Origin: an uncultured Chitinophagaceae bacterium
GTDB lineage: Bacteria; Bacteroidota; Bacteroidia; Chitinophagales; Chitinophagaceae
Direction: 5' to 3'
Assembly (NCBI GenBank): GCA_936908745.1
Contig: CAKZFX010000014.1
Coordinates: 240,998-304,997, forward strand
DNA length: 64,000 nt
The notes below the pieces were generated by a model. It saw only the letters and a list, made by a program, of their open reading frames with translations, ran no database searches and was not told the DNA's origin. Positions 42,035 through 50,339 of this stretch are shown here, in pieces (position 1 is the first letter of the stretch; each line of letters opens with the position of its first letter). The translations under genes and the position numbers were made by a program.

Positions 42035-42910
42035 TCACTGCTGTTTTAGTTTCTTATCATAATCCGCTTGCAATTCCTTCAACGCTGTATCATAACCTGC
42101 TTTATCTGCAAAAGCCGAAGGATTATAAGGATCGCCGGGTTTGTGTTTGGTATGCAAATCAAACTGGCTGGCATGCGAAGCTACCCAAATGTCGAAGGAA
42201 AGCCCCTTCATCGCTTTTAATGTGTAAGCATAATCCGCTGCTATTCGGGGATAGGTTTTCACTTTATCAAAAGAACTGTCAACAATAATGCTGGGCAGGT
42301 TGGCGATCAATACTTTCCATGAACGTTGTTCATCTTTAACCGTCAGCATAAAACTGCACGAACCTTTGGTATGTCCGGGATGATGCAGCAAGGTCAACTG
42401 GGTGCCACCGAGTTTTACTTTGTCATTGTCTTTTAACAGGCGGTCAGGCGTTACGGGTTGAAAGCTCATTCCATATTTTCCCATTTCATAATCTGAAGCA
42501 CCGCCGGTTTTCAACACATCGGCGTCTTTTTCGTCCACATATAATTTAGCGCCTGTTTCTTTTTTGATCACCGCCATGGCGCCCATATGGTCATAATGTG
42601 CCTGTGTCAGCAATAATATTTTTATATCCTTGTAGTTGAAACCCAGTTTTTCAATATTGGCTTTTATCTGCGAAGCAGAACTGGCCAGCCCGGTGTTGAC
42701 CAGTATATTTCCTTTGGGTGTAACGATAAGGTAACAGGCGAGATCATAGGTGCCGACATAGTACAAATTGCCAGCGATACGGAAGGGTTCATACGCCTGT
42801 TCCCAATCGGGCTTGGTGCGGGGTTCCTTTACTTCCTGTGCGGATGCGGCAGCAGCAAATAAGGACATAAAAACAACAGTAAATAGCTGGCGGGTAAAAA
42901 AGTTATACAT
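42035..42910 (-). CDS. GOB-like subclass B3 metallo-beta-lactamase (Gln in place of His116)
   Basis: 291 residues from ATG 42910, where MYNFFTRQLFTVVFMSLFAAAASAQ is a signal peptide; longer readings up to 43147 are not supported. Metal-site motif LLLTQAHYDHMG gives Q103-x-H105-x-D107-H108, H180 in LLHHPGHTKGS and H246 in ASHASQF. B3 enzymes normally have HxHxDH; Gln in the first place is the mark of the GOB enzymes. The whole chain resembles GOB (KKETGAKLYVDEKDADVLKTGG, HKPGDPYNPSAF). It should hydrolyse beta-lactams in the periplasm. No regulator or transposon is beside it. Confidence 0.86.
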   Translation of the reverse strand: MYNFFTRQLFTVVFMSLFAAAASAQEVKEPRTKPDWEQAYEPFRIAGNLYYVGTYDLACYLIVTPKGNILVNTGLASSASQIKANIEKLGFNYKDIKILLLTQAHYDHMGAMAVIKKETGAKLYVDEKDADVLKTGGASDYEMGKYGMSFQPVTPDRLLKDNDKVKLGGTQLTLLHHPGHTKGSCSFMLTVKDEQRSWKVLIANLPSIIVDSSFDKVKTYPRIAADYAYTLKAMKGLSFDIWVASHASQFDLHTKHKPGDPYNPSAFADKAGYDTALKELQADYDKKLKQQ

Positions 42911-43100
42911 GTCTGAAAAATGTTCAGCGAAATTACCCGGTTTGGCAAATGGAAATTCAAAGAGCGATGATTTTAAGCAATTTTTCACCCGTTGAAGAAA
43001 AGGGCAGGCTCCCGGGAGCATTTTCGCCGTAAAATACCAGCGAGGCGGTATTAACAGAGTTACAACGATGGTTAGCTTTATGTTGTAAAATATATACAGC

Positions 43101-43931
43101 ATGAAGCCCTTCTTTCTTTTATTAATGGCGACCGCCTTCGCCATCACGACCCAGGCACAAGCAACAACCGATGCGAAACAAATGGGATTGAAAGGAAAAG
43201 TAAAGTCGATTGTCTTTCTTGAAAATTACCGCTATAAAAAAGAGGGCGTTTTTACGGAATGGGGCATTTTGTATAACAGGCAATACGGTTTTGACAACAC
43301 CGGCCGTTATACTGAGTTTGTGGAGAATTTTGCCAACGGCAGCCTGAATTATAAAATGAAATACACGTATAACGCAAAGGAAAAAAAGGCTGAAATACTC
43401 TATTTTGATAAAGAAGGAAAACCCACCAGTAAAAAGATAAGTGTACTGGATGCAAAGGGACAGAAAACCGAAGAAAAAGAATACACAAAAGATGGGGAAT
43501 TTCGCTGGCGTTATACCTATGCGTATGATGATAAAGGAAATATGACGGAAATAAAAGGCTTTAAAGCCGATGGAACACTGAGCATCAAGACCACCACGAC
43601 CTATGATTCAAAAGGAAATAAAGTAAGTTACCTTGTTGAAACACCCGGCTATGCCAACAGTTCGCAGAAATACAGCTATGATGAAAAGGGGAATATGAAA
43701 GAAGAAATATGGTACGATGGCCAGGACCAGGTGACCTTCCGTTTTGTCCGTTCGTACGATGCGCAGGGCAATAAAACGGAAGAGTTGAAATACAAGGGCA
43801 TGGACAACCTGCGGGACAAAATCACCTGGCAATATGTATATGATACCAAAGGCAACTGGACCAAACGTACACAGTTTACCAGCGACGGTGTGGATTTTGA
43901 CATTGCCGAAAGGACGATCAGCTATTATTAA
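43101..43931 (+). CDS. Secreted YD-repeat-like protein
   Basis: 276 residues with a clear signal (MKPFFLLLMATAFAITTQAQ). The body is a series of about 20-residue units that begin with YxxDxxGNxxE or its variants: YGFDNTGRYTEF, YTYNAKEKKAEI, YAYDDKGNMTEIKG, TYDSKGNKVSYLV, YSYDEKGNMKEE, YDAQGNKTEEL, YDTKGNWTKRTQF. These are RHS/YD-like repeats but without a toxin-bearing RHS core. It is probably a periplasmic or surface beta-structure. It is divergent from the metallo-beta-lactamase gene; 40 bases later comes the GH43-like gene on the same strand. Confidence 0.75.
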   Translation: MKPFFLLLMATAFAITTQAQATTDAKQMGLKGKVKSIVFLENYRYKKEGVFTEWGILYNRQYGFDNTGRYTEFVENFANGSLNYKMKYTYNAKEKKAEILYFDKEGKPTSKKISVLDAKGQKTEEKEYTKDGEFRWRYTYAYDDKGNMTEIKGFKADGTLSIKTTTTYDSKGNKVSYLVETPGYANSSQKYSYDEKGNMKEEIWYDGQDQVTFRFVRSYDAQGNKTEELKYKGMDNLRDKITWQYVYDTKGNWTKRTQFTSDGVDFDIAERTISYY

Positions 43932-43970
43932 TATTATTGCGCAGCAACGTACCTTAGTGAAAACTGAGGT

Positions 43971-44948
43971 ATGAAAAGCAGCTTCCTGCTCATTTGTATT
44001 TGTTGTTCTTTTTTGGCGCAAGCCCAAACTACGGACGCAAAAAAATCGGGCAACCCTTTATTTCCCGGCTGGTATGCCGATCCCGAAGCACTAATATTTG
44101 GCAAGGAATATTGGATCTACCCTACTTATTCAGCGCCGTATAAACAGCAGGTGTTTTTTGATGCCTTTTCCTCCACTGACCTGGTCAACTGGAAAAAGCA
44201 CGAACGTATTTTAGATACATCTGCTATCCGTTGGGCATGGCGGGCCATGTGGGCGCCGTCTGTCATTCAACATAACAATAAATATTTTTTCTTTTTTGGT
44301 GCCAATGACATCCAAAGCAATAACGAATACGGCGGCATTGGTGTAGCAGTGGCGGATCATCCTGCGGGGCCTTTTACAGACTATTTGCATAAGCCATTGG
44401 TCAAAGCTTTTTACAACGGTGCACAACCCATTGACCAGTTTGCTTTCAAAGATGCGGATGGCAATCATTATTTAATTTATGGCGGCTGGCGGCATTGCAA
44501 TATTGCCAAACTGAATGCAGATTTTACCGGCTTTCTCCCGTTTGCAGACAGCACCGTGTTTAAAGAAATAACACCGGAAGGCTATGTGGAAGGGCCGTTT
44601 ATGTTTATCCGTAATGGCAAATACTATTTTATGTGGTCAGAAGGCGGCTGGACGGGCCCTGATTATAGTGTCGCTTATGCGATCGGTGATTCACCGTTCG
44701 GGCCTTTTAAACGTATTGGAAAAATTTTGCAGCAAGACCCGGCCATTGCCAACGGAGCTGGTCATCATTCTGTGATCAATATTCCGAAAACAGATGACTG
44801 GTATATTATTTATCACCGCCGCCCCAACAGTGAAACCAGCGGCAATGCAAGAATGACCTGTATCGAAAGAATGTATTTTGATAAAGACGGCCATATCCTG
44901 CCGGTAAAGATCACTAATGAAGGTGTGGAAGCAAGAGTAATTAAATAG
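43971..44948 (+). CDS. GH43-like glycosyl hydrolase, exported
   Basis: 325 residues with a signal ending near CSFLAQAQ. The five-bladed propeller landmarks and acidic residues are D37 in GWYADPEAL (base), D155 in QPIDQFAF and E207 in VEGPFMF (acid), plus repeated blade strands such as WAPSVIQHNNKYFFFFGAND and GPDYSVAYAIGDSPFGPF. Family 43 enzymes cut arabinan, xylan and other arabinose/xylose chains. No SusC/SusD pair is near, so it is not part of a polysaccharide utilisation locus here. Same strand as the YD-like gene, 40 bases downstream. Confidence 0.88.
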   Translation: MKSSFLLICICCSFLAQAQTTDAKKSGNPLFPGWYADPEALIFGKEYWIYPTYSAPYKQQVFFDAFSSTDLVNWKKHERILDTSAIRWAWRAMWAPSVIQHNNKYFFFFGANDIQSNNEYGGIGVAVADHPAGPFTDYLHKPLVKAFYNGAQPIDQFAFKDADGNHYLIYGGWRHCNIAKLNADFTGFLPFADSTVFKEITPEGYVEGPFMFIRNGKYYFMWSEGGWTGPDYSVAYAIGDSPFGPFKRIGKILQQDPAIANGAGHHSVINIPKTDDWYIIYHRRPNSETSGNARMTCIERMYFDKDGHILPVKITNEGVEARVIK

Positions 44949-44966
44949 CGTTGCTTAAAAAATAGT

Positions 44967-44994
44967 AAGGCCGGGCAAGACTACCCGGCCTTTT
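44967..44994. terminator. Terminator after the GH43-like gene
   Basis: A 9-bp stem AAGGCCGGG / CCCGGCCTT (44967-44975, 44984-44992) with short T-runs on both strands, between convergent genes. Confidence 0.8.
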
Positions 44995-45014
44995 ATGATA
45001 GCTATGGTTCACTT

Positions 45015-46403
45015 TTACTTGTTCAGTATCACTTTGTGCGAATCCCAATTCTTACCATCAAATACTTCCACGATATAAATATCATCAGGCAAATTGGAAA
45101 GGTCAAGGCTGTATTTCGTTGTGCCTTTGCCAGCTTTGGTTGTCATCACTACCCTTCCTGACCTATTGCGTACTACAATTTGACTGATCGTCACATCTTT
45201 CACAGTTGTATTGATGAATACCTGGTTTCTTGTCGGGTTAGGACTTACTCTTGTAGTGGTGCTGCCGCCACCGCCGCCATCACATTCTACAATGGTTCCC
45301 TGTTTGGTTGCCAGCACGGTTGATGTACCGCAACCATTTGTTTCGGTTACCCCGATATAAAAACCGTTAGGCGTACCATCTACTCTTACACGTATTTCAG
45401 GTGTTCCTTGTCCATATAATATCTGGCCGGCCAATACTGTCCAGTTAAAATTGCCTCCTGCGCCTGTATATACATTGAAGTCAGCATTGATACAAGCCTG
45501 GTAATTATCAGGTATGCCTAATATTTGCACCTGTGCCGATTGGGGTGTTGGAATACCCATACCGGACTCAAGGAATGCGGTAACCGTTTCACCGCAAGGC
45601 AATGTGATCGTAGCCGTAAAGCGTACAACACCTGACGCATTGCCTGACCAGGTAACAACACCTTCATTGTTTACAGTATTAATAGTGGCGATTGTGTTAT
45701 TATTGCCCACCCATGTAACGGTAGCGCCAACCGGCAAATCACGAATGGATAAAGTACCGCCACTGCAAGTAAAGTTGGCGCTGGTTTCAACGATTTGCCT
45801 GAATCCATACAAGCTGCGAATGCCATCAATATCATCCTGTGCTAAGTAGCGGTGTGAACCTGTATAAAATGGATTCATCAAAGCACAAGGTTCATCGCTA
45901 TGATCCAGCCCCAGTGCGTGACCTATTTCGTGTGCGGCCACTGTTACAAGATCGATCGGCTGGAACCAGAATGCCTGCGGCGCTGTTGTCCATGTTTCAT
46001 CATCGTCAAAGTGAATATCACCGGCTCGAGAGCCACCGCCGGAAGGGGGAAAAAAAGCATGGGCAAGCACGCCATCTGTGCCATCAAAGGCATTGTTGTT
46101 GCCATCGCCGTGGTTACCTGTGGCCCATGAAATTTCTATATCACCACCTGATCCCACTTCGGTAAACCAGAGGCCGGTATGGTTGGCCCATATCTGGAAA
46201 GCTTGCCTTACGGCATTTTGTTCATCATTACCGGCAATGTCGGCCGTTCCATTGACAAAGGAGTAAGTGATATTGCCCCTCCCCCAGCTGCCGACGGCTA
46301 CGAAACTATTTCCTTCAATGATTGGCCCGTCATCATAACGAAGCTGTGCGGTTGCACTGAAAGCAGCTGTCAAACCGATCAGTAATACATAGAGTTTTTT
46401 CAT
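45015..46403 (-). CDS. Matrixin-like metalloprotease with T9SS sorting domain
   Basis: 462 residues from ATG 46403 (signal MKKLYVLLIGLTAAFSATAQ). The zinc site is VAAHEIGHALGLDHSDE near 160 (HExxHxxGxxH), and SRAGDIHFDDDETW and FTEV segments match the matrixin catalytic fold. Then comes an Ig-like/PKD-type tract, and the C-terminus TRVSPNPTRNQVFINTTVKD ... SLDLSNLPDDIYIVEVFDG is a type A T9SS sorting domain. It has no autoinhibitory Cys switch. It should be exported by T9SS and digest protein outside the cell. The gap upstream (46404-46620) holds nothing recognised. Confidence 0.87.
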   Translation of the reverse strand: MKKLYVLLIGLTAAFSATAQLRYDDGPIIEGNSFVAVGSWGRGNITYSFVNGTADIAGNDEQNAVRQAFQIWANHTGLWFTEVGSGGDIEISWATGNHGDGNNNAFDGTDGVLAHAFFPPSGGGSRAGDIHFDDDETWTTAPQAFWFQPIDLVTVAAHEIGHALGLDHSDEPCALMNPFYTGSHRYLAQDDIDGIRSLYGFRQIVETSANFTCSGGTLSIRDLPVGATVTWVGNNNTIATINTVNNEGVVTWSGNASGVVRFTATITLPCGETVTAFLESGMGIPTPQSAQVQILGIPDNYQACINADFNVYTGAGGNFNWTVLAGQILYGQGTPEIRVRVDGTPNGFYIGVTETNGCGTSTVLATKQGTIVECDGGGGGSTTTRVSPNPTRNQVFINTTVKDVTISQIVVRNRSGRVVMTTKAGKGTTKYSLDLSNLPDDIYIVEVFDGKNWDSHKVILNK

Positions 46404-46620
46404 ACAAGAGGTTTTTGGTTTTTGAAGAGATAGGAAATTCGTAGTGGAAATTATCAACTGGAAATGAGGGATGCAATGATTGGAGCAGGCGAACGGACTA
46501 TTTTTCTACACAAAAAGTAGATTAACTAAATGGGGATTGGGATAAATGCTAAGTAAAGAAAAATCAGAAAAAGAAAGATTATTCGTTAGGATTGGCGGTT
46601 AAGGTTTATTGAAAAGAAGG

Positions 46621-48381
46621 TCATGAAAATATTTCAGTAGCACTTTTTACTGACATTAAATCGTTTAAGGGGAAAGAAGACATACTGAGGCTGCTATATG
46701 TAATTTCTTGCAATAAAAAATAATCATTAATACTTATTTGATCCTCATAGGTTTCTGTTGTTAAAGAATCAAGATAGTCAAGCAAGCTATTCAATATATA
46801 GACTAAGTAATACCTTAGGTTACTTGTTATTGACTCAATATTTAAATGGATTGCGGCATCATGGACAATTTCGTTTCTAATACGATAGCATCTGGTAAGA
46901 TGCCACTCTAAATTTGTTCGATGTTTTAGTATCTCATTTTTTATTTCCCCAGGTCTGTTTAAAAGATCTTTATACTTGTTTGCTCTAAATGCTAATAAAG
47001 GAAATGACTCGGAAAAATTATCAATTATAAAGTCATATACTTGAGAATTTTTTAAATAGTTCAAATTTTCGCTCGCATCTGGTATAGCTGTTAAAAGTTT
47101 AAATCTTTTAATATCATTATGAAACTCAAACAAATTTCTTTTTATATAAGCGATTGAATGGGAGTGAATAAAATATTCTTTGAGTCTTATAATGGTTGTA
47201 TCATGCACGTCATAATTTGAAAATATATATTCTAGCCCTATCCAATAGTTTAAAAACTTTTGCTCAAGTTCATCAGCATCTCTTCCAAGTCGCAAATGTC
47301 TAAATGCAGATACTATTTTTTGAATGGACTCTTTTTGAATTTTTGAGTTTGCATTCATTCTCGACATTTTCTGCAAAAGTGTTTCATATAGCTCTTCATT
47401 GTTTTTGTATGAACCATCTGGAATATAGAATACCGGTTGAATGTTAGTAAGTTCAGGTTTTCTCGTACCTATAACAAGGCATTTTTTGGCGAATCCAAAG
47501 GGATAATTTGGATATCCCATATGGATTAAATCAATTAATGTAAACAACTTTTTCTTGGCTTTCTCTATTACAGACAAATAATCATGTCCGACTTCCGTGA
47601 AAGCCAAAAAATATGCATAACCGTTTTGATTGGAAAAGAACTGTTTGGATTTGTCATTAATATTTGAAATCTCTTCAATGAATTTTTCATCAATTTCAAA
47701 ACTGCTTTTAATGTCAATTTTTTCGTTGTTTCCGGCTAATTTGTTAATTCGAAATATTATTTTAAACTCTTCTTCTTCACGAAGAATTGCAGATTTAAAC
47801 TCTTTAAATGCGTCAACAAAGTCAAGATTTCTTTTATCACTGAAAATTCTCGATATTATAGAATACAAGTACCCTTTTGCATAGCCTTGATTAATTAATT
47901 CTGTGGCTAAATAATCAACATAAATATTTAAGGATTCTAATTTTTCAACAAATACCTTTTCAAGATTTAGTTTAGCAATTTCTTCCTCAATTTTGTCGAG
48001 AAGTTTTTGCTGATAGTTCATGTTTTTTTCGAGTATAACTCTTGTAGTATATGATAAATGCTGATAATTTTTCTCCGTAGCATTTCCTAAGAGTGTTTTA
48101 AAGAATTTGATATTTATTGAGTCAAACTGTAAGAGGCTTTCAACTTCAAGAAATTTTAATGTTTCTAAAATAACAGGCCTTATTGTTTTATCAAAAGCTT
48201 TGATTTTACCTTGAGCCCAATCTGATAAAACTTGATGCAACTCAATAAGTATCCACTTGGGATTGTGCAACTTAGCTCTATGAGAATCTAATGTTCTGTT
48301 AAAAAACAATTCTAAGAGTTTTTCTGCAAGAAATCTTTCAGATATTGTGTATACTTTATTTGGAGTAAAATTTGCTATCAT
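46621..48381 (-). CDS. Apea-like HEPN-domain protein (candidate toxin/defence gene)
   Basis: 586 residues, visibly richer in A/T and in Lys/Asn/Ile than its neighbours, with no signal or membrane segment. The C-terminal part shows a helix FLNYWIGLEYIF (377-387) and R502-NEIV-H507 (HRTNLEWHLTRCYRIRNEIVHDAA), the Rx4-6H site of HEPN ribonucleases. The overall order resembles Apea-like HEPN proteins. Many HEPN proteins cleave RNA in anti-phage or toxin-antitoxin settings, but no partner gene or antitoxin is adjacent. Horizontal acquisition is inferred from base composition. Confidence 0.72.
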   Translation of the reverse strand: MIANFTPNKVYTISERFLAEKLLELFFNRTLDSHRAKLHNPKWILIELHQVLSDWAQGKIKAFDKTIRPVILETLKFLEVESLLQFDSINIKFFKTLLGNATEKNYQHLSYTTRVILEKNMNYQQKLLDKIEEEIAKLNLEKVFVEKLESLNIYVDYLATELINQGYAKGYLYSIISRIFSDKRNLDFVDAFKEFKSAILREEEEFKIIFRINKLAGNNEKIDIKSSFEIDEKFIEEISNINDKSKQFFSNQNGYAYFLAFTEVGHDYLSVIEKAKKKLFTLIDLIHMGYPNYPFGFAKKCLVIGTRKPELTNIQPVFYIPDGSYKNNEELYETLLQKMSRMNANSKIQKESIQKIVSAFRHLRLGRDADELEQKFLNYWIGLEYIFSNYDVHDTTIIRLKEYFIHSHSIAYIKRNLFEFHNDIKRFKLLTAIPDASENLNYLKNSQVYDFIIDNFSESFPLLAFRANKYKDLLNRPGEIKNEILKHRTNLEWHLTRCYRIRNEIVHDAAIHLNIESITSNLRYYLVYILNSLLDYLDSLTTETYEDQISINDYFLLQEITYSSLSMSSFPLNDLMSVKSATEIFS

Positions 48382-48499
48382 ATAGAAATAGTAGTAATTT
48401 CATAGTAGGAAATAAATTATTTAAAGATAAAGCAAAGGGAAGTTATCAAATTGGTCAGAGGCATATTCCCGCAATTTGTGCCCCTTCCCTAATTTTCAG

Positions 48500-48522
48500 A
48501 GCCCGGTTATCCGGGCTTTTTA
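48500..48522 (+). terminator. Orphan plus-strand hairpin beside the HEPN gene
   Basis: AGCCCGG-TTAT-CCGGGCT followed by a T-run on the plus strand, but both flanking genes are on the minus strand. It may end an unannotated short plus-strand transcript from 48382-48500, or be a remnant of the foreign segment. Confidence 0.6.
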
Positions 48523-48534
48523 TTATTATAAAAC

Positions 48535-50277
48535 TCAAATCCTCTCCTTATAATCCAACCCATTTTCCCTCAATGTCTCCTGCGCCAATTCATAACCCGC
48601 ATCCGCATGACGGATAACACCCATACCCGGATCATTACGCAGCACACGGCTCAAACGTGCGGCGGCATCATCAGTTCCATCGGCCACGATCACCATACCG
48701 GCATGAATACTATAACCCATGCCCACACCACCGCCATGGTGCAATGAAACCCAACTGGCGCCACCGGCTGTATTTACCAGCGCATTGAGCAATGGCCAAT
48801 CGGCCACGGCATCAGAACCATCGAGCATCGCTTCTGTTTCGCGGTTGGGAGAAGCAACGGAACCTGTATCAAGGTGATCACGACCGATAACGATCGGCGC
48901 TTTTACTTTTCCAGACTTCACGAGTTCATTAAAAGCTAAGCCAGCTTTTTCCCGTTCGCCCTGGCCTAACCAACAGATACGGGCAGGCAATCCCTGGAAA
49001 GCGATTTTTTCTTTCGCCATTTTCATCCAGCGCAGCATCCCTTTATTTTCAGGGAACATATTCATGATGATTTCGTCGGTTACAGCAATATCAGCCGGGT
49101 CGCCGCTTAAGGCTGCCCAACGGAACGGGCCTTTGCCTTCGCAAAACAACGGACGTATATAAGCCGGAACAAAACCGGGAAAATCGAAACAATGCAGCGT
49201 TTCAAAATCGTAACTGTAATCATTGTCATAATCAAAATTGATATGACCTTCCTTGTCTTTGCCCACTACCCTTTCTTCAAACTCCTGCGCCCTTGCACGG
49301 ATATTATTACCATAATCAAATGTAATGGCGCCTTTACGCATCAGTTCCAGCATCAGCTGCACATGCGCCCACATACTTTCATAACTCAGGTCGCTGTAAT
49401 GTTTAGGATTTGCCTCCCGTAGCGCATTCGCTTGTTCATTGGTCAGGTTATGCGGAATATAACCGATCAGCGGATCATGCGCCGATGTCTGGTCGGTCAG
49501 TGTATCAGGAATAATATCCCTTACTAATAAGCGATGTAATAAATGAACGGCATTGCACAACACAGCAATGCTGACAGCTTTGCCTTCGGCTTTATACTTT
49601 AATGCAGCATCAATGGCTTCGTCAATATCTGTATACTTTTCATCAAGGTATTTTGTTTCGAGGCGTTTGTCAATGCGCCATTCTTCCACTTCGGCAATCA
49701 GCGCCACACCTTCATTCATCGTAATAGCCAATGGTTGTGCCCCACCCATGCCACCGAGACCGGCAGTTACATTCAGCGTGCCTTTCAAAGTGCCGCCAAA
49801 ATGTTTGTCTGCCGCCGCCGCATAAGTTTCATACGTGCCCTGCACAATTCCCTGCGAACCGATATAGATCCAGGAGCCGGCCGTCATCTGGCCGTACATC
49901 ATCAGTCCTTTCTTTTCCAATTCTTCAAAATGTTTCCAGTTGGCCCAGTTGGGCACCAGTTGTGAATTGCTGATCAATACCCGTGGTGCATCCTTATGTG
50001 TTTTCAGAATGCCTACCGGCTTACCGGATTGGATCAATAACGATTCATCGTTTTCCAGCACTTTTAATGCAGCGATAATATTGTCCAGTGCTTCAAAATT
50101 GCGGGCTGCTTTACCACGACCGCCATATACAATTAGATCATCGGGGCGTTCGGCCACTTCAGGATCAAGATTATTAAGCAACATACGCAGCGCAGCTTCC
50201 TGTATCCATCCTTTGCAGGTAAGTGTATTGCCGGTTGGCGTTTTGTATTTAACGGGATCGTAGTTTTTAGTTGTCAT
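48535..50277 (-). CDS. hutU: Urocanate hydratase
   Basis: 580 residues from ATG 50277 (MTTKNYDPVKYKTP); earlier in-frame residues are not family-like. NAD+-binding block TAGLGGMGGAQPLA and the active-site region SLHHGGGVGMGYSIHAG are intact, as are ICWLGQGEREKAGLAFN and NDPGMGVIRHADAG. It turns urocanate into 4-imidazolone-5-propanoate, the second step of histidine degradation. hutH lies 62 bases upstream on the same strand; the gap contains a CATAG-word hairpin. The chain is longer than the roughly 555 residues usual elsewhere, with an acidic stretch (DYDNDYSYDFETLHCF). Confidence 0.95.
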   Translation of the reverse strand: MTTKNYDPVKYKTPTGNTLTCKGWIQEAALRMLLNNLDPEVAERPDDLIVYGGRGKAARNFEALDNIIAALKVLENDESLLIQSGKPVGILKTHKDAPRVLISNSQLVPNWANWKHFEELEKKGLMMYGQMTAGSWIYIGSQGIVQGTYETYAAAADKHFGGTLKGTLNVTAGLGGMGGAQPLAITMNEGVALIAEVEEWRIDKRLETKYLDEKYTDIDEAIDAALKYKAEGKAVSIAVLCNAVHLLHRLLVRDIIPDTLTDQTSAHDPLIGYIPHNLTNEQANALREANPKHYSDLSYESMWAHVQLMLELMRKGAITFDYGNNIRARAQEFEERVVGKDKEGHINFDYDNDYSYDFETLHCFDFPGFVPAYIRPLFCEGKGPFRWAALSGDPADIAVTDEIIMNMFPENKGMLRWMKMAKEKIAFQGLPARICWLGQGEREKAGLAFNELVKSGKVKAPIVIGRDHLDTGSVASPNRETEAMLDGSDAVADWPLLNALVNTAGGASWVSLHHGGGVGMGYSIHAGMVIVADGTDDAAARLSRVLRNDPGMGVIRHADAGYELAQETLRENGLDYKERI

Positions 50278-50339
50278 ATAGCCTGTTTTTTGCCACATAG
50301 AAGCATAGTTACACATAGCTATGTTTCTATAGGGCGTTA
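50278..50339. repeat. CATAG-word inverted repeat between hutH and hutU
   Basis: ATAGAAGCATAG (50297-50308) and CTATGTTTCTAT (50319-50330) pair as a 12-bp imperfect stem. The words match the TGCCACATAGAAGCATAG family at 8350-8392 and 41970-42006, so a member of the dispersed intergenic repeat sits inside the hut operon. Confidence 0.55.

Noticed and set aside
42911..43147. 79-residue N-terminal extension of the metallo-beta-lactamase
   Set aside because: It has no family similarity, overlaps the divergent YD-like gene, and the shorter start gives a clean signal peptide.
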